Assembly: GCF_001612665.1 (NCBI RefSeq)
Contig: NZ_BDAX01000018.1
Span: 336,823 to 400,822, forward strand
Reading direction: 5' to 3'
DNA length: 64,000 bases
From: Nocardia alba NBRC 108234
Lineage (GTDB): Bacteria > Actinomycetota > Actinomycetes > Mycobacteriales > Mycobacteriaceae
The position numbers and the translations under genes are program-made. Numbering within the stretch: position 1 is the stretch's first letter; each line of letters opens with the position of its first letter. Shown here piece by piece: positions 7,594 through 16,138 of the stretch. The notes beneath the pieces are model-generated. The model ran no database searches and was not told the DNA's origin. It saw only the letters and a program-made list of their open reading frames with translations.

Positions 7594-8342
7594 CGTGGCA
7601 TCCGACGCCAGACGGATTGCGGGAGCAGGCGCATCACGAAGAAAGCCACGGCGAGGCGGCCGGGAATCGCGACCCGGGTGGCGCCCTTGCCGAGGCCGCG
7701 GACCACGGCATCGGCGACCTGATCGGGGGTGCTGGCCATGGGCGCGGGTTTCATGCCGATGGTCATGCGACCGATCACGAAACCCGAGCGAACCAGCAAC
7801 AACTGCACGCCGGTGCCGTGCAGGGCGTCGCCGAGACCGCTGGCGAAGCCGTCCAAGCCCGCTTTGGCCGAACCGTAGACATAGTTCGCCCGGCGCACGC
7901 GCACGCCTGCGATGGAGCTGAAGACGACGATCTGGCCGCGACCCTGCGCCCGCATCACGGTCGCCAACGTCGTCAGGACACTGACCTGGGCGACGAAATC
8001 GGTGTGTACGACGGCGACCGCGTGGACCGGGTCGTGTTCGGCACGGTCCTGATCGCCGAGGACGCCGAAGGCGAGCACCGCTGTCGCGATACCGCCGTGC
8101 TCGGCGGCGAGCTTGTCCAGCAGCGGCGCGTGGGTGGCGGTCTCGTCCGCGTCGAACTCCACAGCGTGCACGGCGGCCGCGCCCGCCGCGCGCACCTGCT
8201 CGATCTCGGCCGCCAGCGCATCGGCACGGCGAGCGGCCAGGATCACCACTCGCCCGGGCGCCAGCCTGAGCGCCACTTCGAGGCCGATCTCACTGCGCCC
8301 GCCCAGGACCAGCACCGGCCCATCGTTCTGCTGCATTCCCAT
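7590..8342 (-). CDS. Short-chain dehydrogenase, Rv2073c-like
   Basis: A 250-residue SDR oxidoreductase. GGRSEIGLEVALRL is the N-terminal nucleotide-binding loop (a variant of TGxxxGIG), and VFSSIAG with the YGSAK triad supplies the catalytic Ser, Tyr and Lys. It is the first gene of a leftward unit ending in cobL, with a 4-bp overlap, an association conserved in mycobacteria. A link to corrin chemistry is possible but unproven. Two in-frame ATG codons (8342 and 8336) could be the start. Confidence 0.85.
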   Translation of the reverse strand: MGMQQNDGPVLVLGGRSEIGLEVALRLAPGRVVILAARRADALAAEIEQVRAAGAAAVHAVEFDADETATHAPLLDKLAAEHGGIATAVLAFGVLGDQDRAEHDPVHAVAVVHTDFVAQVSVLTTLATVMRAQGRGQIVVFSSIAGVRVRRANYVYGSAKAGLDGFASGLGDALHGTGVQLLLVRSGFVIGRMTIGMKPAPMASTPDQVADAVVRGLGKGATRVAIPGRLAVAFFVMRLLPQSVWRRMPR

Positions 8343-8452
8343 GGTGCCAGTCTGTCATCCGGTCCGGCCTGCCGATGTCGGCCTGTCCCTGTCGCGTCAC
8401 GCGGCGCGACCCGCGCTGCGACGCACCGGTCGGCCCGGCTACCGTTTCGGAC

Positions 8453-8851
8453 ATGCCGACCGCCATCGCACAGCTGTCCCCCGCTGCCATCGAGTTCGTC
8501 ACCGAGCGGCACCTGGCCACGCTCACCACGCTGCGCGCCGACGGCACCCCGCATGTGGTGGCCGTGGGGTTCACCTGGGATCCGGAGAGCGGGCTCGCCC
8601 GCGTGATCACCGATGGCGCGTCGGTGAAGGCACGCAATGCCGGACGACGCGGCTACGCGGCGGTGAGCCAGATCGAGGGACCACGCTGGCTGACTCTGGA
8701 GGGACCGGCGACGGTGCTCGACGACAGCGCCGATGTCGCCGAGGCCGTGCGCCGCTACACCGAGCGTTACCGCGTGCCGCGCGAGAACCCCACGCGCGTG
8801 GTGGTCGCGATCCAGGTGCGGCGGGTGCTGTCGTCGAGCACGCTCAAATAG
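8453..8851 (+). CDS. F420-binding split-barrel oxidoreductase, Rv2074-like
   Basis: A 132-residue member of the pyridoxamine-phosphate-oxidase-like flavin/deazaflavin split barrel. Family features are FVTERHLATLTTLRADGTPHV, a substrate/cofactor strand pair, and GPRWLTLEGPATVLDD. The mycobacterial counterpart in the same position is an F420-dependent biliverdin reductase. The ATG at 8453 matches the family start; there is almost no leader and no clear Shine-Dalgarno, so a leaderless transcript is likely. The gene is divergent from the SDR-cobL unit. Cofactor and substrate are inferred from the family. Confidence 0.85.
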   Translation: MPTAIAQLSPAAIEFVTERHLATLTTLRADGTPHVVAVGFTWDPESGLARVITDGASVKARNAGRRGYAAVSQIEGPRWLTLEGPATVLDDSADVAEAVRRYTERYRVPRENPTRVVVAIQVRRVLSSSTLK

Positions 8852-8922
8852 TGTCCGCGATCCCCTCGGCGCGGTGCGGACGCCTGTCGCCGCGGGCGTG
8901 AAACAGTCCGTTCCCGAACCGC

Positions 8923-10050
8923 TTACAGCACCGTCAGACCGTGCGGCCGGTTGTTCATCGACTCCACACCGGTGTCGGTGACGACCACGATGTCCTCGAT
9001 CCGCGCGCCCCACCTGCCGCGGAAGTAGATTCCCGGCTCGATGCTGAACGCCATGCCCGGTTCGAGGGCCAGGTCGTTGCCCGCCACGATGTAGGGCTCC
9101 TCGTGTACCGACAGGCCGATGCCGTGGCCGGTGCGGTGGATGAAGGCGTCTCCGAGGCCCGCGTCGGCGAGCACGGTGCGGGCGGCGGCGTCGATGGACT
9201 CCGCGCTCACTCCCGGCCGCACCGCGGCCACCGCGGCGGCCTGGGCGGCCTCGAGCACCGCGACCTGTTCGACGATCTCGGGGCTCGGTGTGCCGAGCGA
9301 GTAGGTGCGGGTCGAGTCCGAGTAGTAGCCGGGTTCGACAGGACCACCGATATCGATGACGACCACATCGCCCTGCTCGATGACGCGATCGGAGACCTCG
9401 TGGTGCGGGTCGGCGCCGTTCGGGCCACTGCCGACGATCACGAACGCGGCCTCGGTGTGGCCTTCCTCGATGATCGCGGCGGTGATATCGGCGGACACAT
9501 CGGCCTCGGTGCGACCGGCCCGCAGGAACTCGCCCATCCGCGCGTGCACACGATCGATGGCCGCGCCCGCCCGGCGCAGCGCGTCGATCTCGGCCTCGTC
9601 CTTGATCATTCGCGACCGGCGCAGCACCGGCGTCGCCGACGCGGGCAGCCCGGTGGTCGACTCGGCGAGCGGGATCAGGTGCAGCGCGGGCATGGCGTCG
9701 GCGACCGCGATGCGGGACCCGGCGTGCAGGATCGACCGGACCAGTTGGTACGGATCGACGCCGTCGACCCAGTCGAGCACCTGCAGACCGAGTTCACCGG
9801 CCGCGGAATCACCGAGGGAGGCCAACTCGAGTTTCGGGATGACCACCGAGGGCGTCGACCCGTCGGCCAGGATCACCAGGCAGGTGAGCCGTTCGAAGGA
9901 TTGCGCCGCCGAACCGATCAGGTACCGCAGGTCGGGACCCGGCGTGATCAGCAAAGCGTCCAGATGCGCGGTGCGCATCAATTCGACCGCCCGCTCCAGC
10001 CGCTGACCGTAGACCTTCGCCGCGAACCTGGCATCCGTGTGCGCGCTCAT
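8923..10050 (-). CDS. pepE: M24-family Xaa-Pro-type aminopeptidase
   Basis: A 375-residue cytoplasmic metallopeptidase. The N-terminal creatinase-like domain (about 1-140) contains LDALLITPGPDLRYLIGS. The C-terminal pita-bread domain supplies five metal ligands: Asp in VVIDIGG, Asp in YYSDSTRTY, His in HRTGHGIGLSVHE, Glu in FSIEPGIYF and Glu in GARIEDI. Members remove residues N-terminal to proline from dipeptides or oligopeptides. The ATG at 10050 is preferred over an in-frame ATG at 10089, which would add 13 unconserved residues. Order matches mycobacterial pepE next to the 5'-3' exonuclease gene. Confidence 0.92.
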   Translation of the reverse strand: MSAHTDARFAAKVYGQRLERAVELMRTAHLDALLITPGPDLRYLIGSAAQSFERLTCLVILADGSTPSVVIPKLELASLGDSAAGELGLQVLDWVDGVDPYQLVRSILHAGSRIAVADAMPALHLIPLAESTTGLPASATPVLRRSRMIKDEAEIDALRRAGAAIDRVHARMGEFLRAGRTEADVSADITAAIIEEGHTEAAFVIVGSGPNGADPHHEVSDRVIEQGDVVVIDIGGPVEPGYYSDSTRTYSLGTPSPEIVEQVAVLEAAQAAAVAAVRPGVSAESIDAAARTVLADAGLGDAFIHRTGHGIGLSVHEEPYIVAGNDLALEPGMAFSIEPGIYFRGRWGARIEDIVVVTDTGVESMNNRPHGLTVL

Positions 10051-10147
10051 AGGATCCGACGTTACCCGCACCGCACCGAGGACAGCCACCGAAGCCCATC
10101 GGCACCGTCACCGCCACCGTGTCGGTGCTTCGGGGCACAATCACCGG

Positions 10148-11122
10148 GTGACCGCAGACGAGAGCACCCGTGGACCCCTATTGATCCTCGACGGCGCCAG
10201 CCTCTGGTTCCGCGCCTACTACGCTATCCCCGACAAGCTCAGGGGCACGGACGGCCGCTCGGTGAACGCGCTGCGCGGCTTCACCGACATGGTCGCCTCC
10301 CTGGTCACCAAGCATCGCCCGAGCAGGCTCGTCGTCGGGCTCGACCTCGACTGGCGGCCCCCCTTTCGGGTGGCCCTCGTGCCCTCGTACAAGGCGCACC
10401 GGCTCGACACCAGCACCGCCGCGGCGCCCGGCGCGGAAGAAGTGCCCGACACGCTCACCCCGCAGGTCGAGATGATCCTCGAGGTGCTGGCGGCGGCGGG
10501 GATCGCCACCGGCGGCGCGGAAGGACTCGAGGCCGACGATGTGCTCGGCACCCTGGCGAGCCGCGAACGCACCGACCCGGTCGTCGTCGTCAGCGGCGAC
10601 CGCGACCTGCTGCAACTGGTGCGCGACGAGCCCGCCCCACCGGTCCGCGTGCTCTATGTCGGCCGGGGTCTGGCCAAAGCCGAACTGTTCGGCCCCGCGG
10701 AGCTCTCGACGAAATACGGTGTGCCCGAACAGAACGCGGGACCGGCCTACGCCGACATGGCGACCCTGCGCGGCGACGCCTCCGACGGACTGCCCGGCGT
10801 GGCGGGCATCGGCGACAAGTCGGCCGCCCAGCTGATCACCAGGTTCGGCTCGCTCGACGCGCTGATGGACGCCGTCGCCGATCCGACCTCCGATATCGCC
10901 AAGGGTGTGCGAGCGAAACTCGTTGCCGCACAAGACTATCTGAAGGTCGCCGCACCGGTCGTGCGGGTGGTGCGCGACGCCGAGGTGATCCTGTCGCGTC
11001 CGGATGTCCTGCCCGCCACCCCCACCGACCCCGACCGGCTGCTCGCGTTGGCCGCCGCGTACAACGCCGAGAGCCCGATCACCCGTCTGGTCACCGCGTT
11101 GACCGCGGCACACGCCGACTGA
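10148..11122 (+). CDS. 5'-3' exonuclease (DNA polymerase I-type FEN domain)
   Basis: A 324-residue stand-alone flap/5'-3' exonuclease, homologous to the N-terminal domain of DNA polymerase I. ILDGASLWFRAYYAI carries the first metal-binding Asp, GLEADDVLGTLA and SGDRDLLQLV supply further acidic residues, and GDASDGLPGVAGIGDKSAAQ is the helix-3-turn-helix DNA-binding element. The GTG at 10148 starts four residues before the conserved LLILDGAS and is preceded by only a few bases of non-coding leader. It probably acts on RNA primers or flaps in replication and repair. It ends at a shared hairpin with the DUF4333 gene. Confidence 0.93.
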   Translation: MTADESTRGPLLILDGASLWFRAYYAIPDKLRGTDGRSVNALRGFTDMVASLVTKHRPSRLVVGLDLDWRPPFRVALVPSYKAHRLDTSTAAAPGAEEVPDTLTPQVEMILEVLAAAGIATGGAEGLEADDVLGTLASRERTDPVVVVSGDRDLLQLVRDEPAPPVRVLYVGRGLAKAELFGPAELSTKYGVPEQNAGPAYADMATLRGDASDGLPGVAGIGDKSAAQLITRFGSLDALMDAVADPTSDIAKGVRAKLVAAQDYLKVAAPVVRVVRDAEVILSRPDVLPATPTDPDRLLALAAAYNAESPITRLVTALTAAHAD

Positions 11123-11128
11123 ACGACA

Positions 11129-11161
11129 CCGGGCCGCCCGCGTACGTCGCGGACGGCCCGG
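11129..11161. terminator. Shared bidirectional terminator
   Basis: CCGGGCCG(C)CCGCG pairs with CGCGGACGGCCCGG around a TACGT loop, between the convergent exonuclease and DUF4333 genes. Confidence 0.75.
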
Positions 11162-11179
11162 AAAACATAGTGGCAGCGC

Positions 11180-11899
11180 CTAGTTGGGGCGGCCGACCTC
11201 ATAGGTGCCGTCTTCCTTGGTGATCTTGACGGTCACCTTCTTCGCCTCGCCGCTGACCTTCAGATCGCAGGTGAAGGTCGCGTCGACCTCCACCGCCTGG
11301 CCGGAGGGGCAGCTGACATCGGAGACGTCGGCGATGCCGTAGGAGTCCTTCAGCACGCGCGCCACACCCTGCTGCACAGCCGCGTTGTCGAGTTCGTCGG
11401 AAGAGAACACGACCAGCAGCAGACCGATCACGGCGGCGACCACGAGCACGCCCGCGGCGACGAGCCCGATGACCAGGCCCTTGCTCTTGCCACCGGACGA
11501 CTGCTGCGGCTGGCCCCACTGCTGCTGCGGCGCGGGCTGCTGGCCCCACTGCTGTTGCGGCGCGGGCTGACCCCACTGCTGCTGTGCGTTGGCGGCCTGG
11601 TTGTTCCAGTCCTGCGGCGGCGGCTGGGTCTGGCCCCACTGCTGCTGGGGTCCGGTCGGCTGCTGGGGCTGCTGACCCCACTGCTGCGGCTGCTGGGGCT
11701 GCTGTCCCCACTGCTGCTGCGGCTGCTGCGCGTTGGGGTCGTTCCACTGCTGGGTGGGCTGAGCGCCCTGCGGTGGCGGCTGCTGCGCACCACCCCAGTG
11801 CTGGGTGGGACCGGCACCGGCCCCCTGCTGACCCCCCCAGTGCTGGGTGGGATCGTTATTCCCCTCCCCGGGGTTGTTCGGTCCGTAAGGGCCGCTCAT
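11180..11899 (-). CDS. DUF4333 membrane protein with Gln/Trp/Pro-rich N-terminus
   Basis: A 239-residue protein, equivalent in position to mycobacterial Rv2091c. Residues 1-135 are a low-complexity cytoplasmic tail built from repeats of QQWGQ, QPQQP and TQHWGG. One membrane helix follows (LVIGLVAAGVLVVAAVIGLL), then an extracytoplasmic DUF4333 domain (about 165-239) with two conserved cysteines, SCPSGQ and FTCDLKV, likely a disulfide. The tail resembles proline/glutamine-rich segments of divisome and cell-envelope proteins, but no role is known. It lies downstream of helY on the opposite side of a 120-bp gap and ends at the shared terminator. Confidence 0.85.
   Translation of the reverse strand: MSGPYGPNNPGEGNNDPTQHWGGQQGAGAGPTQHWGGAQQPPPQGAQPTQQWNDPNAQQPQQQWGQQPQQPQQWGQQPQQPTGPQQQWGQTQPPPQDWNNQAANAQQQWGQPAPQQQWGQQPAPQQQWGQPQQSSGGKSKGLVIGLVAAGVLVVAAVIGLLLVVFSSDELDNAAVQQGVARVLKDSYGIADVSDVSCPSGQAVEVDATFTCDLKVSGEAKKVTVKITKEDGTYEVGRPN
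11510..11850 (-). repeat. Imperfect QWGQ-coding tandem repeats
   Basis: Ten or more copies of a CCCCACTGCTG core on the plus strand encode the QQWGQ and QHWGG units of the DUF4333 protein tail. Copies vary in length, which makes slippage-driven size variation between strains likely. Confidence 0.7.
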
Positions 11900-12019
11900 C
11901 CACTCGCCTCCACTCGCATCATTAGTCCATACGGTAGCCCCCCGCGCCGGGCCTGCCGCATTCGCACGACATCCGCCTCACGGTCGGTACGCGAAGAAAT
12001 CAAATCACAGACGTCGCCA

Positions 12020-14719
12020 CTACGCGGCGTCCACCGCGACGACACCCCGCCGTACGGCACGCACCGCCTTGGCGGCGGTGGACGCGATCTCGGGGTCGTC
12101 GGCGGTGTTGTGGATCTGATCGAGCAGATCGATCACCTGTCGGCACCACCGCACGAAATCGCCCGCCGACATCGTCGTGCCCTGGTCGCCACTGGCCAGC
12201 AACGCCTCGGCCAACGCGTCACCGCGCGCCCATTTGTACACACCGGTGACGAACCCCAGATCGGGTTCACGGGTGGGCGCGAGTTTGTGTCGCACCTCGT
12301 CGGAGCGCAGGTCCGACCACACTTCGATGGTGGCTGCGATGGCCCGGCGGATCGGATCGGTCGGACCGGCCGGGGTCAGCAGGCCGGTTTCCTGCCGCGA
12401 TTCGTACACCAGCGTCGATACCACGGCGGCGAGTTCGGCCGGACCGAGTCCGCGCCACAGTCCCTGGCGCAGGGCCTCGGCCACCACGAGATCGCTCTCG
12501 GCGTAGATCCGGGCCAGGCGCCTGCCGTCGGCGGTCACCTCACCGTGGGCGACGAACCCGCGCTCCTCGAGCAGCCCGACGATCCGGTCGAAGGTGCGCG
12601 CCAGCGAATTCGTGGTCGCGGCAACCTTCTGGCGCATCGTCTCGGTCTCGCGGGCAAGCCGCGAGTACCGCTCGCCGGTGCGGCTCAGCTGCTCACGATC
12701 GGGGCGATCATGGGCGGGATGGGACCGCAGACTGCGTCGCAGCGTCGAGAGCTGACGATCTTCGCCGCCGCGCACCCGATCGTTGCGCTTGCCCCGGCGC
12801 GGAACCGAGATTCCGGTGCCGCGCAATGCCGAGGCCAGGTCGCGACGGATGCGCGCGGCCCGATGATCGACCCGGCGCGGCAGGTCCATGCGCCCGAGCG
12901 CTTCGGCGGGTTCGGGGAAATCGGCCGCGGATACTCGACCGGCCCAGTGATCTTCGGTCAACACCAGTGGACGCGGGTCGCCGGGCGTCTGGTCGGGTTC
13001 GAGGATCACCGCGAGCCCGGAACGCTTGCCCACGGGGATGGACACCACGTCGCCACGACGCAAACCGATCAGCGCTTTCACCGCGGCGCCGCGCCGGTCG
13101 GCCCGGCCCTGCTGCTGGATATCGCGCTCGCGCTGCTTGATCCGGTCACGCAACGACAGATATTCCATGAAGTCGCCGTCGACCCCGCCGAGCTGACTCT
13201 CCAGCTTGCGCAGCGCGCCCTCGTTGCGTTCGATGCCACGGACGAGCCCGACGACCGACCGGTCGGCCTGGAACTGGGCGAATGACCGCTCGAGCAGGTT
13301 TCGAGCCTCCTTGGCTCCCATCCGATCGATCAGGTTGATCGACATGTTGTAGCCGGGCCGAAACGAGCTCCGCAGCGGATAGGTGCGGGTGGAGGCGAGG
13401 CCTGCCACCGCGCTGGTGTCGACCTCCGGCTGCCACAGCACCACCGCGTGGCCCTCGACGTCGATACCACGCCTGCCCGCGCGACCGGTGAGCTGGGTGT
13501 ACTCGCCGGGGGTGAGTTCGGCGTGGGTCTCGCCGTTGAACTTCACCAGGCGCTCGAGGACCACCGTGCGCGCGGGCATGTTGATGCCCAGCGCCAGGGT
13601 CTCGGTGGCGAACACCGCGCGCACCAGACCCCGGACGAACAGGTCCTCGACGGTGTGGCGGAACGCGGGCAGCATGCCGGCGTGGTGGGCAGCCAGGCCA
13701 CGCTGCAGCGCCTCGCGCCACTCCCAGTAGCCGAGCACCTCCAGGTCGCCCTTGGGCAGGTCCCCGGTGTGCTTGTCGATGATCTCGTCGATCTGCGCGG
13801 CCTCGCCGGGACGACTCAGATCGAGACGGGCGCGCAGGCACTGGGCCAGCGCGCCGTCGCAACCGGCGCGGCTGAAGATGAACGTGATCGCGGGCAGCAG
13901 GTTTTCCTCGTCGAGGCGCGCCAGCACATCCGGGCGGGGCAACGGACGGAAGTTGCCACCGCGCCCGCCACGCCCACGCGGCCCGCCGTACCCGTGCATC
14001 CGGTCGGCGCTCTCGCGCTGGCGGATGAACCGCACGAGGTCTTCGTCGACCACGACCTTGTGGTCACTGGACTTGGTGTCGAACAGGTCGAACATCCGCC
14101 GGCCGACCATCACGTGCTGCCACAGCGGCACCGGCCTGGTCTCGTCGACCACCACCGCGGTGTCGCCGCGCACGGTTTCCATCCAGGCGCCGAACTCCTC
14201 GGCATTGGACACCGTCGCCGACAGACTCACCAGCCGCACGTCCGGCGGCAGATGCAGGATCACTTCCTCCCACACCGCACCGCGGAACCGGTCGGCGAGG
14301 TAATGAACCTCGTCCATGACGACGTAGGACAGACCGTGCAGCGAGTCCGAGGAAGCGTAGAGCATGTTGCGCAGCACCTCGGTGGTCATCACGACCACCG
14401 GCGCTCCCGGGTTGATCGACTGGTCACCGGTGAGCAGGCCGACGCTGTCGCGGCCGTGGCGGGCGGTGAGATCGGCGAACTTCTGATTCGACAGCGCCTT
14501 GATCGGCGTGGTGTAGAAGCACTTTCCGCCCGAGGCCAGCGCCATGTGCACGGCGAACTCACCGACGATCGTCTTGCCCGCACCGGTCGGGGCGCACACG
14601 AGCACACTGTGCCCGTCTTCCAGCGCCGCGCACGCGGTGCTCTGAAAAGGGTCGAGATCGAAGGAGATCTCGCCGGCGAATTTCGCCAGTTCGCTGGGCA
14701 GCCCCGGAGTGTCGGTCAC
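12020..14719 (-). CDS. helY: Ski2/Mtr4-type ATP-dependent RNA helicase HelY
   Basis: An 899-residue superfamily-2 helicase. Walker A is APTGAGKT, motif II is DEVHYL (DEVH box), motif III is SLSATVSN, and motif VI is QLTGRAGRRGID. Helicase domains fill about 20-440, followed by a winged-helix and the long helical C-terminal region typical of Ski2/Dob1 proteins, including a coiled segment with many Arg/Glu near 660-720. Such proteins unwind structured RNA, probably feeding exonucleases. The GTG at 14719 has GAGAGGT directly upstream. It follows tatC with a 3-bp gap, as in mycobacteria. Confidence 0.95.
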   Translation of the reverse strand: MTDTPGLPSELAKFAGEISFDLDPFQSTACAALEDGHSVLVCAPTGAGKTIVGEFAVHMALASGGKCFYTTPIKALSNQKFADLTARHGRDSVGLLTGDQSINPGAPVVVMTTEVLRNMLYASSDSLHGLSYVVMDEVHYLADRFRGAVWEEVILHLPPDVRLVSLSATVSNAEEFGAWMETVRGDTAVVVDETRPVPLWQHVMVGRRMFDLFDTKSSDHKVVVDEDLVRFIRQRESADRMHGYGGPRGRGGRGGNFRPLPRPDVLARLDEENLLPAITFIFSRAGCDGALAQCLRARLDLSRPGEAAQIDEIIDKHTGDLPKGDLEVLGYWEWREALQRGLAAHHAGMLPAFRHTVEDLFVRGLVRAVFATETLALGINMPARTVVLERLVKFNGETHAELTPGEYTQLTGRAGRRGIDVEGHAVVLWQPEVDTSAVAGLASTRTYPLRSSFRPGYNMSINLIDRMGAKEARNLLERSFAQFQADRSVVGLVRGIERNEGALRKLESQLGGVDGDFMEYLSLRDRIKQRERDIQQQGRADRRGAAVKALIGLRRGDVVSIPVGKRSGLAVILEPDQTPGDPRPLVLTEDHWAGRVSAADFPEPAEALGRMDLPRRVDHRAARIRRDLASALRGTGISVPRRGKRNDRVRGGEDRQLSTLRRSLRSHPAHDRPDREQLSRTGERYSRLARETETMRQKVAATTNSLARTFDRIVGLLEERGFVAHGEVTADGRRLARIYAESDLVVAEALRQGLWRGLGPAELAAVVSTLVYESRQETGLLTPAGPTDPIRRAIAATIEVWSDLRSDEVRHKLAPTREPDLGFVTGVYKWARGDALAEALLASGDQGTTMSAGDFVRWCRQVIDLLDQIHNTADDPEIASTAAKAVRAVRRGVVAVDAA

Positions 14720-14722
14720 CTC

Positions 14723-15676
14723 TCAGAGCGTATCGGAGTAGTCCGACACCGGGCGCGGGGTTTTCTCGGGCTCACGGACCGGATCGGCGGACGCCACCGG
14801 CTCGGGGGTCTCCAGCGGAGAGGCCTCTTCGTCATCGAGCGCGCCCCAGCTCTCCGCGGCCTCCCGGCGGGCCTTGCGCGCGTCACTGAACCGCGCGAAT
14901 TGCACGGCGAACTCGAACAGCACGGTCAGCGCGATCGCCAACGCCAGCATCGAGAACGGGTCCTGCGGTGTGACGATCGCGGCGAAGACGAACAGGCCGA
15001 AGATGATCCCGCGCCGCCACGCCTTGAGCTTGGTGTAGGGCAGCACCCCGACCAGGTTCAGTCCGATGATGATCAAGGGTGTCTCGAAGCTGACGCCGAA
15101 GATGATCAGCAGCTGGATGATGAAGCCGAAGTACTGATTACCGCTGAGCGCGGTGATCTGGACGTTGTCGCCGATGGTCATCAGGAACGACAACGCGTGC
15201 GACACCACCACGTAGGCCAGCACCGCGCCCGTCACGAACAGCACCGAGCCCGTCACCACGAAACCGACCGCGAGCCTGCGTTCCTTCGCGTACAGCCCCG
15301 GGGTGATGAACGCCCACAGCTGATACAGCCAGAACGGTGTCGCGATCACCACACCGGCGGTGAACCCGACCTTCAACCGGAGCATGAACTGGTCGAAGGG
15401 GCCGGTGGCGAGCAATCGGCAGGCGCCGTCGGGAGTCAGGCTGGCCCGCGCCGATTCGGGCAGTGCGCAGTAGGGGCCGCGCAAGATCTCGCCCAGGCTC
15501 TCCAACCCGAAAAGCGTGTGCGCGTACCAGAAGAAGCCGATCAGGGTGGTCACCGCGATCGCGGCCAGTGCCAGCAACAGCCGGGTGCGCAGTTCCTGCA
15601 GGTGCTCGACCAACGACATGGTGCCGTCGGGATTCGTCCTGCGCTTGGTGCGCCGGGGATCGAACGGAATGCGCAT
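14723..15676 (-). CDS. tatC: Sec-independent translocase subunit TatC
   Basis: A 317-residue six-helix membrane protein, the signal-peptide receptor of the Tat pathway for folded proteins. The conserved cytoplasmic N-terminus MSLVEHLQELRTRLLLAL contains the HLxELRxR motif that reads twin-arginine signals, and PFWLYQLWAFITPGLYAKER is the hallmark loop. An actinobacterial charged tail rich in Glu and Pro (about 265-317) follows the last helix. Position between helY and tatA is the standard actinobacterial order. Confidence 0.96.
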   Translation of the reverse strand: MRIPFDPRRTKRRTNPDGTMSLVEHLQELRTRLLLALAAIAVTTLIGFFWYAHTLFGLESLGEILRGPYCALPESARASLTPDGACRLLATGPFDQFMLRLKVGFTAGVVIATPFWLYQLWAFITPGLYAKERRLAVGFVVTGSVLFVTGAVLAYVVVSHALSFLMTIGDNVQITALSGNQYFGFIIQLLIIFGVSFETPLIIIGLNLVGVLPYTKLKAWRRGIIFGLFVFAAIVTPQDPFSMLALAIALTVLFEFAVQFARFSDARKARREAAESWGALDDEEASPLETPEPVASADPVREPEKTPRPVSDYSDTL

Positions 15677-15774
15677 GGTGGGTGGTGGCCTCTAACCTCG
15701 GATCGGCGACAACTCGTGACGAGACAGCATTCGGCCCCGGAGCGGCGCCTACCACTCCGGGGTAATTGCCCAGG

Positions 15775-16047
15775 TCAGAGGGTTTTGTGGCCCTGCTGCG
15801 GCTCGACGATCGGGGTCTGCGCCTGCGTCGTCGACGCGGACAACTGCTGCTGCGGCGCGGGGGTGGCCGGGGTGGCCGCCGGTGCGTCGGACGGCGCCGA
15901 CTCCGCCTGCATCTGTCCGACCTCGCTCTTGAAGATGCGCAGCGAGCGACCGAGACCGCGCGCCGCGTCGGGAAGCCGCTTCGCGCCGAAGAGCAGAACG
16001 AACAGCAACGCGATGATCAGCAGGTGCGTCCAGCTGAACGTGCCCAT
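15775..16047 (-). CDS. tatA: Sec-independent translocase subunit TatA
   Basis: A 90-residue pore-forming Tat subunit: an N-terminal membrane helix (THLLIIALLFVLLFG), the hinge FGAKRLPD, an amphipathic helix ARGLGRSLRIFKSEV and a Pro/Gln-rich soluble tail. GGAGGT precedes the ATG at 16047 by about 9 nt. It is co-directional with tatC (98-bp gap). The gene upstream here is a ketopantoate-reductase-like gene rather than pafC, unlike mycobacteria. Confidence 0.95.
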   Translation of the reverse strand: MGTFSWTHLLIIALLFVLLFGAKRLPDAARGLGRSLRIFKSEVGQMQAESAPSDAPAATPATPAPQQQLSASTTQAQTPIVEPQQGHKTL

Positions 16048-16138
16048 TATCAGATACCTCCAAAGACTGTGTGATTACCGATGCTACCTGTGTTCGGAGC
16101 GCGGCGGACGCCCATCCGCTGTGAAGTTGGCCAGGCAT

